A stretch of DNA of 64,000 nucleotides from Echinometra lucunter. Its lineage: Eukaryota; Echinodermata; Echinoidea; Camarodonta; Echinometridae. Location of the stretch: positions 12,572,446 through 12,636,445 of the forward strand of contig CM057153.1 of NCBI GenBank assembly GCA_029962745.1, in the 5' to 3' direction. Both the position numbers and the translations under genes were made by a program. This document shows, one piece after another, positions 1 to 13,300 of the stretch; position 1 is the stretch's first letter; every line of letters starts with the position of its first letter. Under the pieces are notes generated by a model. The model worked only from the letters and a program-made list of their open reading frames with translations, made no database searches and was not told the origin of the DNA.

Positions 1-1378
1 GGTTAGAGCTCACACCACTTGGACATCGAACATGATTTCAAAGAACTCAAAATTATCTGAAATTTCCACCGTAAGAACACTACTCAGCTCCATCAAGCCA
101 TAGGTCACGCGTGCTTTTGGCGCCGTGGTACACATTCTGAACATACTCAATGAGGGATGTCACAGATGAAATATTTACATAGTGGTGAAGACAGCATGGT
201 GCTGTTCACAAGATAGGTCAACTTGAACTCAAATGTTTGAGAAACTGGTTTATCTGCGTAAAAGCTACTGAGAAATTTAGTTCAATACCTTAGCAACAAA
301 AGCAAAAATATATTGACTTTTCGGATTAAAAGAACATTAAATTAGTTTTCGTGGTAGACGACTGAATTCATTGGTAGCAAGAACAGTTTGTTTGGAAAAT
401 GAAAATTGATCATTTTATTATAAGTGCATATTATAATCATACGTCTATATCTTGCTACCATCTTATGAAATTAGTATATTCATTACAACTGATCAATTAT
501 TGTCCCTCATACAATCAGAATGTACAAGTATGCGTTTCTTTGTGCGTGATCTGGTTGTTGAATGACGGGTATTTCCAAGTTATTAATCGGTTGTTGTGAT
601 GGCATGTCTCACAGCAAGCGCTCACAGAGTCACCGTATCTCCATTAGTGTGGCAGTGAAAGAACTTGTCAAATGTTTATCAAAGCCATAACTTCGTGTGT
701 GATGAAAATTAATACTCTTCAAACATACAGGAATGGAAAACCACTGTCTGGGGGCCATATTCGTGCACTCTGAATAAATATCAGGTAAAAATGTACCATG
801 ATGGTAATTATGTATCCAACCAACTTTGACCATTTCTTTGGGCATTTCCTTTTATCCAGTTTGAGTGGCATTTTGCCCATTTTAAAGTAATTACTGCTTA
901 TTTTTTTACCCTAACTGGACAATGTGCTTCCCGCATTGGGTAAAAATATTGCCCAAAGTTGGTTGGACATAATACCTCGTGCTGGGTAAAATTTTACCCA
1001 ATATTATTTACAGTGTGATCACTTCATTTCGGAACTAAATCTACTCTATGTGGAATCCACTCCTAGTAGTGGTTTGAATTACTCATTTGAGAGTGGATTT
1101 CAGTAATTCGAGCGTGTATTTCCGCTCCAAGATGAAATGATTTCTGAAAGTGCATTTCCCTCTGCAGTAAAGGGGCAATGCGACAACAACATGTACACTA
1201 AACCTCCAGAGATATTTGACGTAAAGTGCAATATAACCTATTTTGAAGGGTGCAACCGAGTGTAACTTTATTTCCAAAACATTCACGTGGTTTATAGCAG
1301 AAATCATACATACTGCCATTTATCCTACTTATGTCTCCAATCTTCTCTCTTTAAATCTCTCTCTGTCTCTTTATCCCG

Positions 1379-1414
<36 letters not shown>

Positions 1415-1433
1415 ATTTCCCATTCTCATACAG
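1..1433. other. Upstream or 5' intronic stretch without a recognised exon
   Basis: No exon could be supported here. The first recognised protease exon (1434) opens with the third base of a codon, so an earlier coding exon must exist, either here unrecognised or left of the window. The stretch holds a dispersed motif of the type GGGTAAAAATATTGCCC around 890-1015 and a CT-rich tract at 1337-1415 that serves as the polypyrimidine tract of the next acceptor. Confidence 0.5.
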
Positions 1434-1561
1434 TGCAACGGAGGAGTACAGAGTGGAGACGACGAAGACGAAGAAAAGATGTAAAAGATGGCCTGTGGCG
1501 ATTGTCCTCGTCATCACTGTCCTTATTCTTATCGCCATCACTCTCGCAGTCATTTACACAA
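1434..1561 (+). CDS. Protease exon: basic cytoplasmic tail and signal anchor
   Basis: The acceptor follows a CT tract (cag at 1431-1433) and the donor is gtgagt at 1562. The peptide has a Lys/Arg-rich stretch (KTKKRCKRW) followed by about 23 hydrophobic residues (start [12 protein letters not shown]). A basic flank on the N-terminal side of a single membrane span fits type II topology. The exon starts one base before a codon boundary and ends in phase 1. Confidence 0.82.
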
Positions 1562-4500
1562 GTGAGTCTGGTGTTATTAGTCATGCGTTGTTGGTATGAT
1601 CTATCCGTACATTTCCTTCAGTAGTTCACCCTCCTGTATCAAACTACAAATAATTATATTCATGTTAATTCAAATCACTGTCAGGCCTAAAGTCTTTAAG
1701 CTATAACCTGTTGATACAAATATCAACAAATACTGATGGTTATGTCTATTATACCTGACTGCTTAGAACTCCTTGTAAGTACGCAATCAGGGTACTGAGA
1801 TTGCTCTAAGTCCTCTCCGATTGAGTGAAATAAGGCTCGATGCCTGACGCATCGACTTGGTTTCGAATCCATGACCTCAAGGTTACGAGACTGAGCTGGC
1901 TCTGCCACTATTGAATGGCATGCCTTGTATACTGATTCTTTTAAGGGATATAGGTTCAAAAATGACTGATTTCCTTCATCTAAATCTGTCGGTGACTTTG
2001 TGAGTGCCGGAAACGTAAGGATGAACTTTTATACATTATACAAAATCAAATTTTCAAAGGGAGCAAAAAATAAGTGCTAAAATTCTCCCACCCCGTTAAT
2101 GATCCCTCCCTCTTCCAGCATTATTCTCCTTCAGGCACAAAATGAAATCATTTGAATTCATATGAGAGATTAATATAAATCTAACACACACACCAGATTC
2201 ACAATGACCCCCTCTCTATGTGCTTGTGCCTCCCACAATTTTTAACACGTAACCATGGTTACACCAGTCAGCGGTAGAAGCGGACTCGTCATGAGGGACT
2301 TATGCCCATGCACGTTATAGACTATACGGCTGCCTCTGTATCGGCACATTCACATCACTTTTTCATATCTTGTTTTAATAACAAATAGGCTGAGGAAAAA
2401 AGAGGGAAAACGCTTGAAATTGTGAAAATTCTGAGAGAGTGCTTTTGGTAATGAAATGGTAATACAGTCTCTCTCTCCAATAGCCAGATACATCCCTGAG
2501 CACGCCATTTAGGTGCGACATAAGATGGAGATGCGAAATGTGTGCACGAAAATGGCCTAAGTTTTGGCGATGTTGGATATTTAACCCAAATTAGTGTTGT
2601 TTTTATCACAATTTCATAAAAAATGTTCTGTCTACTGGGGAAAAGTCAAAGGCATCTGTTATGATGATGGCGATACTCAACGGAGAAGATTACAATGTAG
2701 ATTTGGGTTAGTTGACTCCCTGGTCGAGGCTCATCGAACCAAAGGTGTACATGAAGGAACATGTTTTGCCCAACATGCCCAGTAACCTCCTTCTCCTTTT
2801 CCGTAATAAAACCATAAAACAAGCTCTAGAAGTAAAGTCCCCGAAATCTCCCGACACCTTATGTACACCCAAGCATGATCTATCCTTCGTGTAGTCCCAC
2901 ACATGATAATATATGTTTATTTTTTCGCCATGTCAAGAGACCAGTAAATGACTGTATACCCGAGCGGCACAGCAAAAGTACATTTTCAATCGTCTCAGAA
3001 GTTTTCATCTTTAATCCATCATGGGTGAATTATGGACCTTTAGTTCATTGGCAGTCGCCTGTCAGAGATTTTTCCATCGAAAATTGCAAATTTGATTTAT
3101 AACCTTTTTCACCGCGCCATATATTATTCAAGCGATGAAATTCAGACTTTCATCGCACGTCTGTAAGATCTCTATTAGGCATGAATGCATTGTGCCCCAA
3201 ATTTGCAAATTTTCTTCTAAACAGGCTGACCCTCATTCTGTCAGAAATTGTTATCATTAGAAAAGGGGTTATGAATAAAAATCAAACCATTTCTAAGGTA
3301 TAGGCTGTTTATTAGTCATCCAAACCAATCTAATAAGGTGATAATATGGCGCCAAAATTTGTCCTTTTCTATAGACGATCGTGGAGACCGCAGAATGTTG
3401 TAAACAAAGTTTTATATACAAGTCATGATTTATGACGGGAAGAAGAGCAAGGCAAAAGCTCGTTGTATCACTTCTGGGATAGGAAGGACTTCAGCCCTGT
3501 TCTAGTAGTCACAAATGCTTGAGGAAATGCATGTTATTTTGTTGAAACCTAGTTATTAGCCTAGGATTATCCACTCTCTCATGCTACCAGTCCTTTAAAT
3601 ATGATTATCACTTTCGTTCCATATCTGCACATATTGTCTATAGTCTATTGTATTTGTTCTATGCGGGGTCGTAAGGGTTAAAAACTTTGAGTATATACTG
3701 GAACAAATCCACCTCAAAAATATTGATTCATGATGAATAATTCAAATTGCCAAGTGCGGTAGAAATTTTGTTTCATTGAAGGATATCAAATTTACCTTTG
3801 AATGTCATTTTTCATAATTCAGATAAGTGACAGAATTATGCGATTTACTCATGTAATCAATTTGACATGAGTACTCCAAGCGACAGGCAAGTACTCAAAA
3901 TTGAAATGACCTTTTTAAAAAAAAAAATATTTGTGAACATCATAATGACGCCATTGGCATCAGTTGATTTCCTATCATAATTAAAATTTGAAATTCTTTG
4001 GCATGAAATCTCACGTGCCACACATTGATTTCTTTCGACAGAAATCAATTTAGCGAGGTGTCGAACAGCAATGCTTGTGCAATTACTCCTCCACGTTTCA
4101 AAGATTACATAAAGAAAATACCAATTCAGTTCCTGTTAAACCCTCAATTATCTCCTCGGATAACAAGTAGGTTAATGTCACAAAAAAGAGAATGAAATCG
4201 TCAGCCGATATAAAAAAAAGAGGTGGGCGGTTTTTTAAATGTAAAAATGCAATTTACTTTTTTAAGCCTCTTGTAATCAGCTTTATTTTGTTATAAATCA
4301 AACAAGTCTGGTCAGCTCCCCACTCCCTCCCATTCGTAATTATCGTTTTCACTTTCCTCTTATCTATAATGCCAGTTACTATTTTCTTTCATCTTTATTT
4401 TATTTATTGAATGCAGGAAGGTCATCACATTCAAAATATTATGATATAGGTGAGTATTTTGGAGTCCAAAATGTCTCTCTTTCTACTTTTCCTTACTTGT

Positions 4501-7348
4501 TCTTCCCCATTTGCCTTTTTATCATTCTCCTTCCCGATTTCATTCGTTTGATTTTATGTTATGTCCTCTTGGTTTTTTGTTATAGGAATTGCTGATAAAA
4601 CTTTTCTTTCGATCATTTCGATAATGAATATTCACACTCGCTCGTACGTTGACAAGTTGACGTCACTATAGGCGCTTTTATAATTAATTGAGAGTATTCA
4701 AAATCACATCTCCGGATAGACGTTACATTTAAAGCTCATATTTTGGATGTAGTACAGTGATATTGAATCCCTAACGCCCGCCGCACACTACACGATCAGT
4801 CTGCGATCCGATTTTGGAAAAAATTGTCAGCATTTTATATGAAAATTATAACATATAGAATATTAATGATCAAAGTTACTAATAGTAATAGAATAATAAA
4901 ATCGAATTTCCGGGCTATCGCGAGCCTCCCTGTAGGAATAAAAGCGAACTTAATTCCTAATCGTAATGACGTCATAGCAGTTAACCAAAATATCAATTTT
5001 AGTATTCCTATCATCATTCCGAACTTCAAATAAGATAACTTTACTTCTTTAAACTTTCATATTAATGCAAAATGCCATTTGTTCGAAAATCGGGTCGCAG
5101 TCTGATGGTATAGTGTGCGGCAGGCTTTAAATACCGAGCAAAATGTCTCTTGGTGATTGATAGGCCTACACTATAACACTTCGTGACAGAGAGAACAGCA
5201 GGGATTAATCAAACGAGATGGACAAAGCAATACAATTGAAGAGAGAGAAGAGACAGAGAGATAATGGGGAGAGAAAGAGAGAAGAGACAGAAAGAGAGAG
5301 AGAGAGAAGGGAGAGGCGCAGGGAGTAAGATGAAGAGTCAGGGAGAGGGAGAGGAGGGGGACAGGGGCTTAGAGCATGAGAACATTGGATATACGTTTCC
5401 CACGTATACACGTAGAGTAATTCGGGGCCCAATGCAATAATTTCAGTAGCTTATATATAGATCAAATTTAACTTTTTATGCATAAAAAGATTTATGAAAC
5501 AGTGCCCTGATTTTTTTTTCTTTCAATCAGAAACACGTATTATGTCCTCTTTCCTCCATAAAATATTGCCGCAATTCAATTTGTATAAACAAACTGCGCG
5601 GAAATTACAAAAAAATGAAACACAAATAACTTGTCCATAAAACCAATCGTCCGGTTACAACGGTAGCAAAACAGACTCAATGGATCAATCGCACCGATTA
5701 GAATAGAATGACAGTTTGTTGGATTGAAGCAGAACTGATTACAAAATATAGAATATCACCAACCCATGAAAAGGTAATCGTTTTTAATTCATTCTCACTA
5801 AATGAAAAAAAATTAAGTAAGTTGGAAAACAAAATATATTTAAGAGTCGTGCAATCGAACGCTTTTTAATTTCCGGTCTAAAAGTATTTCCTATCAGCGT
5901 GGAGGCCAAACAGGCATGAATAGGAAACGAAAGAGAAAAGGCAGAGAAGAGGAAGGAGGAGGAGAAGGAGGAGAAAGGGAAGAAAATAATGAAGGAGTAG
6001 AAGCAGAAGAAGAACAACAACAAGATGAAGAGCAAGAAGAAAAAGAAGAACAGGAACAAGAACAAGAAGAAGAAGACCAAGAAGAAGAAGAAAATAGTTA
6101 AGACAAAGAAGAAATTCGTGATAAATGAAATACGAAAATTTACATTACTGTTGGGCTGACTATTTTCAGAGTGATTTTTTTGTTTGGTTTTGGTTTTTCT
6201 TCCATTTTACTTACCCGGTTTCTTTTCTAGATTAAATGGAGACCCAACTTGGCAAGCTTTGCATTAAATCCCCAAACTATTTTATTAATTTGTATGCGTT
6301 TACTACTATTGGATATCATTTACTATATTGAACTGTAGTGCATTGTCATTCAAATTATGTCACTGATTTATAATTTTGCTTATGTTTTGTATTTCATATT
6401 CAAGATAATATACAAATGGACGTGAAAACAAATAATAATAACAAAAAATCAGATATTCTCATTCAGCAGAATGTAAGAGGATATGACATTTGTTATTAAT
6501 GACTGATGTTTAAATATTTTTACTGCATATATTTGCTGCACTTCTATTTTTTTTTATCCATATGCACTATATTTCTTTGTAATTAATTTTCATTAAAAAT
6601 GGAAATATTTCAGCTTTTGTTAAGATCGAAAGTCACCACTCGCTCATCAGTCTACGGCTATTTGCTTCCTAATTTAGCCCTTTTTGTTGCTTTTTTGATT
6701 CAAGAGATAAGTATTATATCCGATTTTTATACAGTTTACAAATCGAAAATATTTTTGAATATTTTTGGTAATCAATTCCTGGTATTTGCCTAGCAAAGAA
6801 TTACCGCGCTTACGTAAACATACTTAAGATATCCTTTTAAGAGAGGGGGCGAACGTAGTCACAAGTTCTCATATAATATGAATAAGAAAAAAAAATCGTA
6901 GAGGCATATTTTTGCCGTTATTGTCTGGCATCATAATATTTGTTGTGCATTAGAAGTAAATTTGATTATTTTTACTCTTCGGTCAGTCCGCCAATACACG
7001 ATATTTAATACACACACCCACACATTTCTCTCCCGACCTTACACTCTCCCTCTTTGTTTGTTGATTTGTTTCTCCCTCCCTTTACAATAAACCGGTTCAA
7101 GTTTATATTTCTTTTTTATCAATTAACTTTTTTAAAAATTATATGTTTTATTTATTTCAATGATTACAGACAAACAAATTCAGTTTCCTCGGATAGATTT
7201 TTGCATTCATTTAATATTCCACAGCATATTTGCTGCATTGATACAACTATTTTAGCTGTTAATTTGTTATAAACATAAGAGTAAGTGAGTTCATCTTTAT
7301 TATCATCACTTACCCCTTACATTTTCATCCTCCCCTCCTCTGCCTCAT

Positions 7349-7382
<34 letters not shown>

Positions 7383-10300
7383 TGTAACACCATCATCACC
7401 ATCACCATCATCATCATTGTCACTACATCCTCCTTATCATCATCAGCAGCAGCAGCAGCATATCATAATTATGGTCGTCGTCATTATCAGCATCAACAAC
7501 AACATCCACAACATCAACAACGTCAGCATTCTCACTCCTCCTCCTCACCATTACCATCATTATTATCGTTATCCTCCTCATAATGGCTACAATCAGCAGC
7601 AGATAGCAGTAGCAGTAGCAGTAGCAGTAGCAGCAGCAACAGCAGGAAGAGGAGCAGCACTTTCATTATCGTTATTCACCACAGGGTTCTAAACACTTAA
7701 AGGTGAAAATACGCATTTCCAGAAGTAAAAACCCAACTTCTATCTTTAGAATATTATTTGGTATATTCCCATTTTGTGAAATATTTCGTTTCTCTTTTTG
7801 CACAGATAGTGTGTCCGCACTGAGTTCCATACGGATAGTCAATAGAAACTTTACACCAGAGCTGAATGAGAGTTTTTCGACAGAGTATAAGGAGTTGGAG
7901 TCAGCCTTCGTTTCTACAGTAAGAAGAATAATCATGCTTTTCAATTTGTAATTCCTCAAATCCTTGGAAATGTATATAAGGGTCTCTTCTCGGTACTCAG
8001 GCATTCACCAAAGTTGTTTGAAAGAATACAGTTAGATGCATGTTGACACAATATAGGAGCTGATTGTTCCTGCCCCTTTATCAAACTTTCAAAAATTTCA
8101 TAATTTCAAAATTTCAACATTTCAACATTTCACATTTACAATTTCAAAAAGTTCAAATGTTTTTTTCAAAAATTCAAAACTCACAAATTCATAAACTTTA
8201 ATTTTTTCAAAAGTTTCAAATTTTCACATTTGCAGACATTTCAAAATTCTGAATTTTTGGCCTGAGCAAAGCTAGCAAGATATTTTGTACGGTAAATCAA
8301 GGTATATTTCGTCGTAGGAATCCCAGAAACCATTTCACTAATCGAATAAGAGGTAACGGTTGCTCGAATAAATTAGTCATCATGATTGCCATATCCTAGT
8401 GAGGGGTCTGCAATTGCCTTGAAGTTCCCTTTTGTTGCGACATGGCACCAAAGGAGTGCTCAGTCAGTCATGGTCACTCACAAATGTTAGTGATATTGAA
8501 AGTATCTGATCTGCATTCTCGCGCGATATAATTGATGCTCATGAATCATATTATTCTACAATAGTTGTTGATAATAATTATCCACTATATGCTTCTGCAT
8601 GCCCGTCCTCATCATACAATAATATGATTGGTTATAAGCTCAATCGTCTTGCTTCACCACCCGGCCTTTTATTCCGAGCACGCCGAGGTCCGTAAGCTGA
8701 GACTCTGGGATAGGGTGTACTATAACTAATCGTCGTGTCGTGGTTCCCTGTATCAAGCTATGCTCCACTTCCTTTTTTTTCCTGCTTCTATTTTTCACGG
8801 GGCTTACCCACAATGATTAATGGGCTACCCTGGACATTTCCAGACCCTGGATATGGTCGGGGTAGCACTATATATTTCTAAGAAGTCAAACACATCTCAA
8901 TTCAATTTCAAGAGTCTCCATCGTAGGTTGGTTGATCCGTCTTCATGATTAGGAATGGACGGGATGCATCACTTGGAAGTTCACGCTTCAAGATAATTAA
9001 GGGCAACCACCTCGTGCCTCCCCCCCCCCCTCCGGAATGGGCGTCCTCACTCCAAAGAGGACGATTATGTTTTGTCATTACCTACAGTGTAAATGAAGAA
9101 ATGAAGAATATCAATCCAGTTATGGGTTCGTTATTTTTAGTAAAATTTATTTTCATTATCATGATACCCTTCGCCTTTGTAGGAATTTGAACTATAACCA
9201 TGATGACTAGCCGTAATCTATCAAACACTATCTCTTTATAATATTATTATGAACAAGATTCTCACTGCATAGCATTTATATTCCTGGGGACTGAGAGAGC
9301 TGCACCCCCCCCCCTCTCTCTCTCTCTCTCTCCCTCTCTCCCTCTCCTTGGATCATTTACGAAAGTATCATTTTAACTACGGGTACACGATATTCTGTAT
9401 TCAAATCAATATGAATCAATTACCAAGCATTATTTTAACTACGGGTACACGATATTCTGTTTTTCGGCCGAGAGCTTGATATATTTATACCTGTACCTGC
9501 ATTGTGTTGATGTAAAATATACAATGTCACAATCCTATTGTCTCCGAATCTTTGCTCGCTTCATTTGCCCGCTCTCAAAAATTAGAAAATTAATCATTCA
9601 TATTCGAGTAAAGAGACTGTAGCCTCCCCTACCACTCTCCTTTCTCGAAATTGAGCTTATAAGCCTGCCATCCCATGTAACTCTTGCCAATTCGTTTTTC
9701 GATCATGCAATCACCCTTTTCCGTGAACACGAGTCGCACATAAACAGAGTACTGCACTTTTGATGCATTCGTCTTATCATTCCATTAATCGCTTTCATCC
9801 CTTCGTGCTTATTTTCCTCTTCCCCATTGATTTCTACCGCTCCATTTCATTTGTCCTCCCAGTAACCCGCCTTCTTACCGTTTTCTTCCTGTTGATTCTT
9901 GTACTCCTTAGATGGATGCAGTTTTTATGAGCAGTGATCTGGCGAGCAGTTACAATGCAACAAAGGTAGATGATTTTCGGTAAGATAGCTCGATATTCGT
10001 TTGAATGATGGCAGCATAAGTTGATGGCTTTCGGTAACATTCATGTGAACAATCGCTACGGCCTGTTGGTGTTTCTGTTGAGACATGCTTGTATACAAGC
10101 TGATCATTATGATGTGCACATCTTTCCAGTTCGCTGAACCCTTAGCTCTTTTCATATTAAAATGGAAGTGAGAACAGTATTATGTTATGATAACGCACTT
10201 AGTATCGTTTATACAATGTAATCAAGGACATTTTGCTTCGAAACGCCTTGTATTCATAAAACGGTAAAAAGGAAAGATTTGAAGTGGCGAGACCTGAAGT

Positions 10301-13300
10301 CGACTTTCATGCGGGTCTACCCATTGCAGCAACGGAATGAAAGTCGACTTGAGATCTGGCCATTTCACAAGTCAGCAAACTTACATTCGACAACGGGATT
10401 TAGACAATTATTTTACGGCCTATACTGTCTTTGCTTGTAAAAAGTTCCGTTGTCCACTTAAGTTTCTTTTCCGTTAAACTGAAGTGCTCCAAAGTGACCA
10501 AATAAATTCCATGACCCAAATTACAAGTTCCGTAACGCATTTAATGCTATTTTATTTTCAGGCCAGGGAGTGTGATAGTTTTCTTCGAAATTATCTTAAT
10601 GGACATTCCACCCAGGTTCATAGCTCTTCCATTCACTCCACACAATAGAGGCAAGACCAAAGAACACATCAGACATATCATTGATAAGGTAAGACGTATT
10701 TCATTTTATTTCGTTTAATAATTATTTCCACAATAACATTTGCACAGTCAACATAATCACTACTAATAAGGCACCGCGTAAAGACGATTCCCCCCCCCCC
10801 CCCCCCCCATTGAAAGGAAGCTTTATTGTATATAAAAAAAAAATAATTTCAAGAATTCACGCAAGAATAGATTTTCATTCTTTAAACCAAACGAATCTAG
10901 GAGATTGTTTCAATTGACCCATATTTTGAGATTGGGCTTTATCTTCCTTCTTCTTTTAGCACTCCACAAGCTATTTTATTACTAATCAGGTTTCCATTAT
11001 GAAAGCAAATTCCTAAATATACTGACGCAATATAAAAACATTACCTTTTTTTCTCACATTTCTTCGGACAAATAACAGTTGAAGCTGAAGCTCTGACTGA
11101 TTTATAGCATTAGGTCCAATCGATATTCACTTCATATACATTACACCTCAAACTCTACTAAGGCAATCCCTTCAAAATGATTTATTTTCTCAACAAGCTA
11201 CCCATTGTCCATCTTACGACCAATTTCACTTTCTTCATATTAACCTGATCAATAGATATTTGGTGTTGGTTTTTTTTTCTAGTGAATACTAATATCATGA
11301 TTTATTGAATAAATCATTGAAAAAAATCTAGGTACCTTAACTTTTTGGCCCCATCTATCATTTTTATGGAAACACCGACTGTCCGTATAATCCTCCTATA
11401 AAAGGAAAATGATATATTTAGTGTATTTTGTGAACTATCAGTATACCTTTTCAGATAATAAAGGGCACTAAAAGCCAGGTCATTTTGTATATTCTATACC
11501 TGTAGAATAATACATCAATTCGACCATTCTCCTTTTTGGAGCCTAGTATTGATTGTATGTACCATGTGTACAGAGAACGCCTTGTATCAATTTCAATGCA
11601 GTTTTATATATTTCATCATCAGGTTACGAAACATGAATTCAGTAAATATATCGGAGATACAAGCAAAAGGGATATTTGGTAAACTTTAAGTCGTAGTTCA
11701 GGTAGCAGTACATAATTATGGAATGTAATATGGTAAGGTGCCTGGCTTTCGGACTTCATTTCTCATTTATCATTTTTTCTCGTGGGATATAAGTCGCAAC
11801 TGGCCATAATTCAGAATTTTTGGAAGATCAGTATTCCCAACTGTCCATATTGAAGTTCATGGCGCCACAAAAAGAAAGAAAAAGGTCACTCTTATACTTA
11901 ATGTTCGATTACAAAATAATGTCAGTGTTATGGAGTGTTCATTGAAAGTATGATCTGCATGCTAGCTCGATTTAACTGAAGATCATGAATCATATTCAGA
12001 TGGGTAATTGATCACCCGGCCAGTCGATTTTTTAAATATTACCTAAGATTATAGGGGCTTTTAATACCAAGGGTTTGGGTTTTCGTGACCTCGTGCCCCC
12101 TCCCCCACCCCCCCCCCCCCCCCGCCTCCTAGATCAGCCCAGGGTCACAAGGCTCTTGTGCAGTTGAAAGACATTATCACCACTGTTTTGATCTTGGTTT
12201 TTTTTTGTTTGTTTGTTTGTTTTGCATAGATTTATTTCTTTCTTTCTTTTGACAGACGATTCATTTACACGGTGCTGATGCAGGGGAGCAAAGAGGAATC
12301 GAAATGGATTTAAACTCACTTATGATTCATGATGGTAGGTCCGAGGGTAGTCGGTGTGAGAAGACTACATATCTGATGATAATGGTGATAATTAAAGCTG
12401 ACGAGCTAGAAGAATAACAACCACTGAAAGAAGAAGAGGAAATCGGAGAAAAGAAGAAGAAGGAAAAGAAGAAGGAGGAGGAAAAGATAAGGAAGAAGAT
12501 ACCGAAGAAGAAGGGTAAGGAGAAAAAGACGAAGAAGAATGCCATTTTTATAATGATGGATGATTAGAAATGATGACAATGTGGAAGTAATGACGGTAAT
12601 GATGGAGGTGGTGATGACGAGGACGACAACGATTATGATAAATTGGGGTTGATGTTTAATAATCATTATCTCGATAGTAAGCGTTACCAGTGGTTGCCAT
12701 TTTCTGTACTTGTAAATTCGCACTTAGAAGCATATACTGCTGCATTCTTTCAAGATAACATGTCACAAGAAACTATTTCGATTATTCTTTTGTCCACCAT
12801 GTTTAGTTACTTTACATCAAGGCGCTGACGGAATGGAAGGTGAGACCAAAATCTTATATCCTCTGAAACATTGTACTGAGTAAAGACATGTTTACGAACT
12901 TTTAATAGGATCAGCGGTTGGAAGCATTTGAGGAATGGGGAATTTTTCTTTCTTTCTTTTCTTTTTTTTTCTTTTTTCTTTTTGCTGACATATTAAAAAC
13001 ATGCGTTTCAATATAGGCTCATCCATCCAGTAGTAAATTTATCGGTTTTAGATTGCATTTTTATCATTATTTTATAAGGGAGGTGAAAAATATTCGATTT
13101 TTAGCGTCAATAATATCAAATCACATCACCCTAATATTTTCACACGTGATGAGATGCTTTATAACAAATCAAAGATGCCTAATCACTCGACTACATTTTG
13201 ATTTGAACAATGAAATATTAACCTTTTGCAATCTGTTTCTGAAAATCAAGTTGATAATGAAAACCTATTTCTGTGGTGCAGTTACCATTTCCTAACTTTG

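Larger units (their letters stand above)
4450..7805 (+). other. Intron rich in simple repeats
   Basis: Contains the inverted-repeat element 4776-5125, a GA-rich tract near 5236-5360, a GAA/GAG tract near 5916-6100 and a CAT/CAG/TCC trinucleotide field near 7330-7660. The long open frames over these tracts are low complexity and have no splice or domain support. Confidence 0.6.

Noticed and set aside
1243..1433. Extending the anchor exon upstream to an ATG at 1243
   Set aside because: The frame runs through the CT microsatellite and the acceptor cag at 1431-1433; this is intron read-through, not a plausible N-terminus.
5916..6101. Glu-rich plus-strand frame
   Set aside because: Low-complexity GAA/GAG tract in an intron of the protease gene.
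7285..7692. Ser/Ala/His-rich 135-codon frame
   Set aside because: Trinucleotide repeat field without domain or splice evidence.
8260..8290. Possible extra SEA exon after gcag near 8237
   Set aside because: The frame stops quickly and shows no SEA similarity; the 9912-9979 exon supplies the missing segment.
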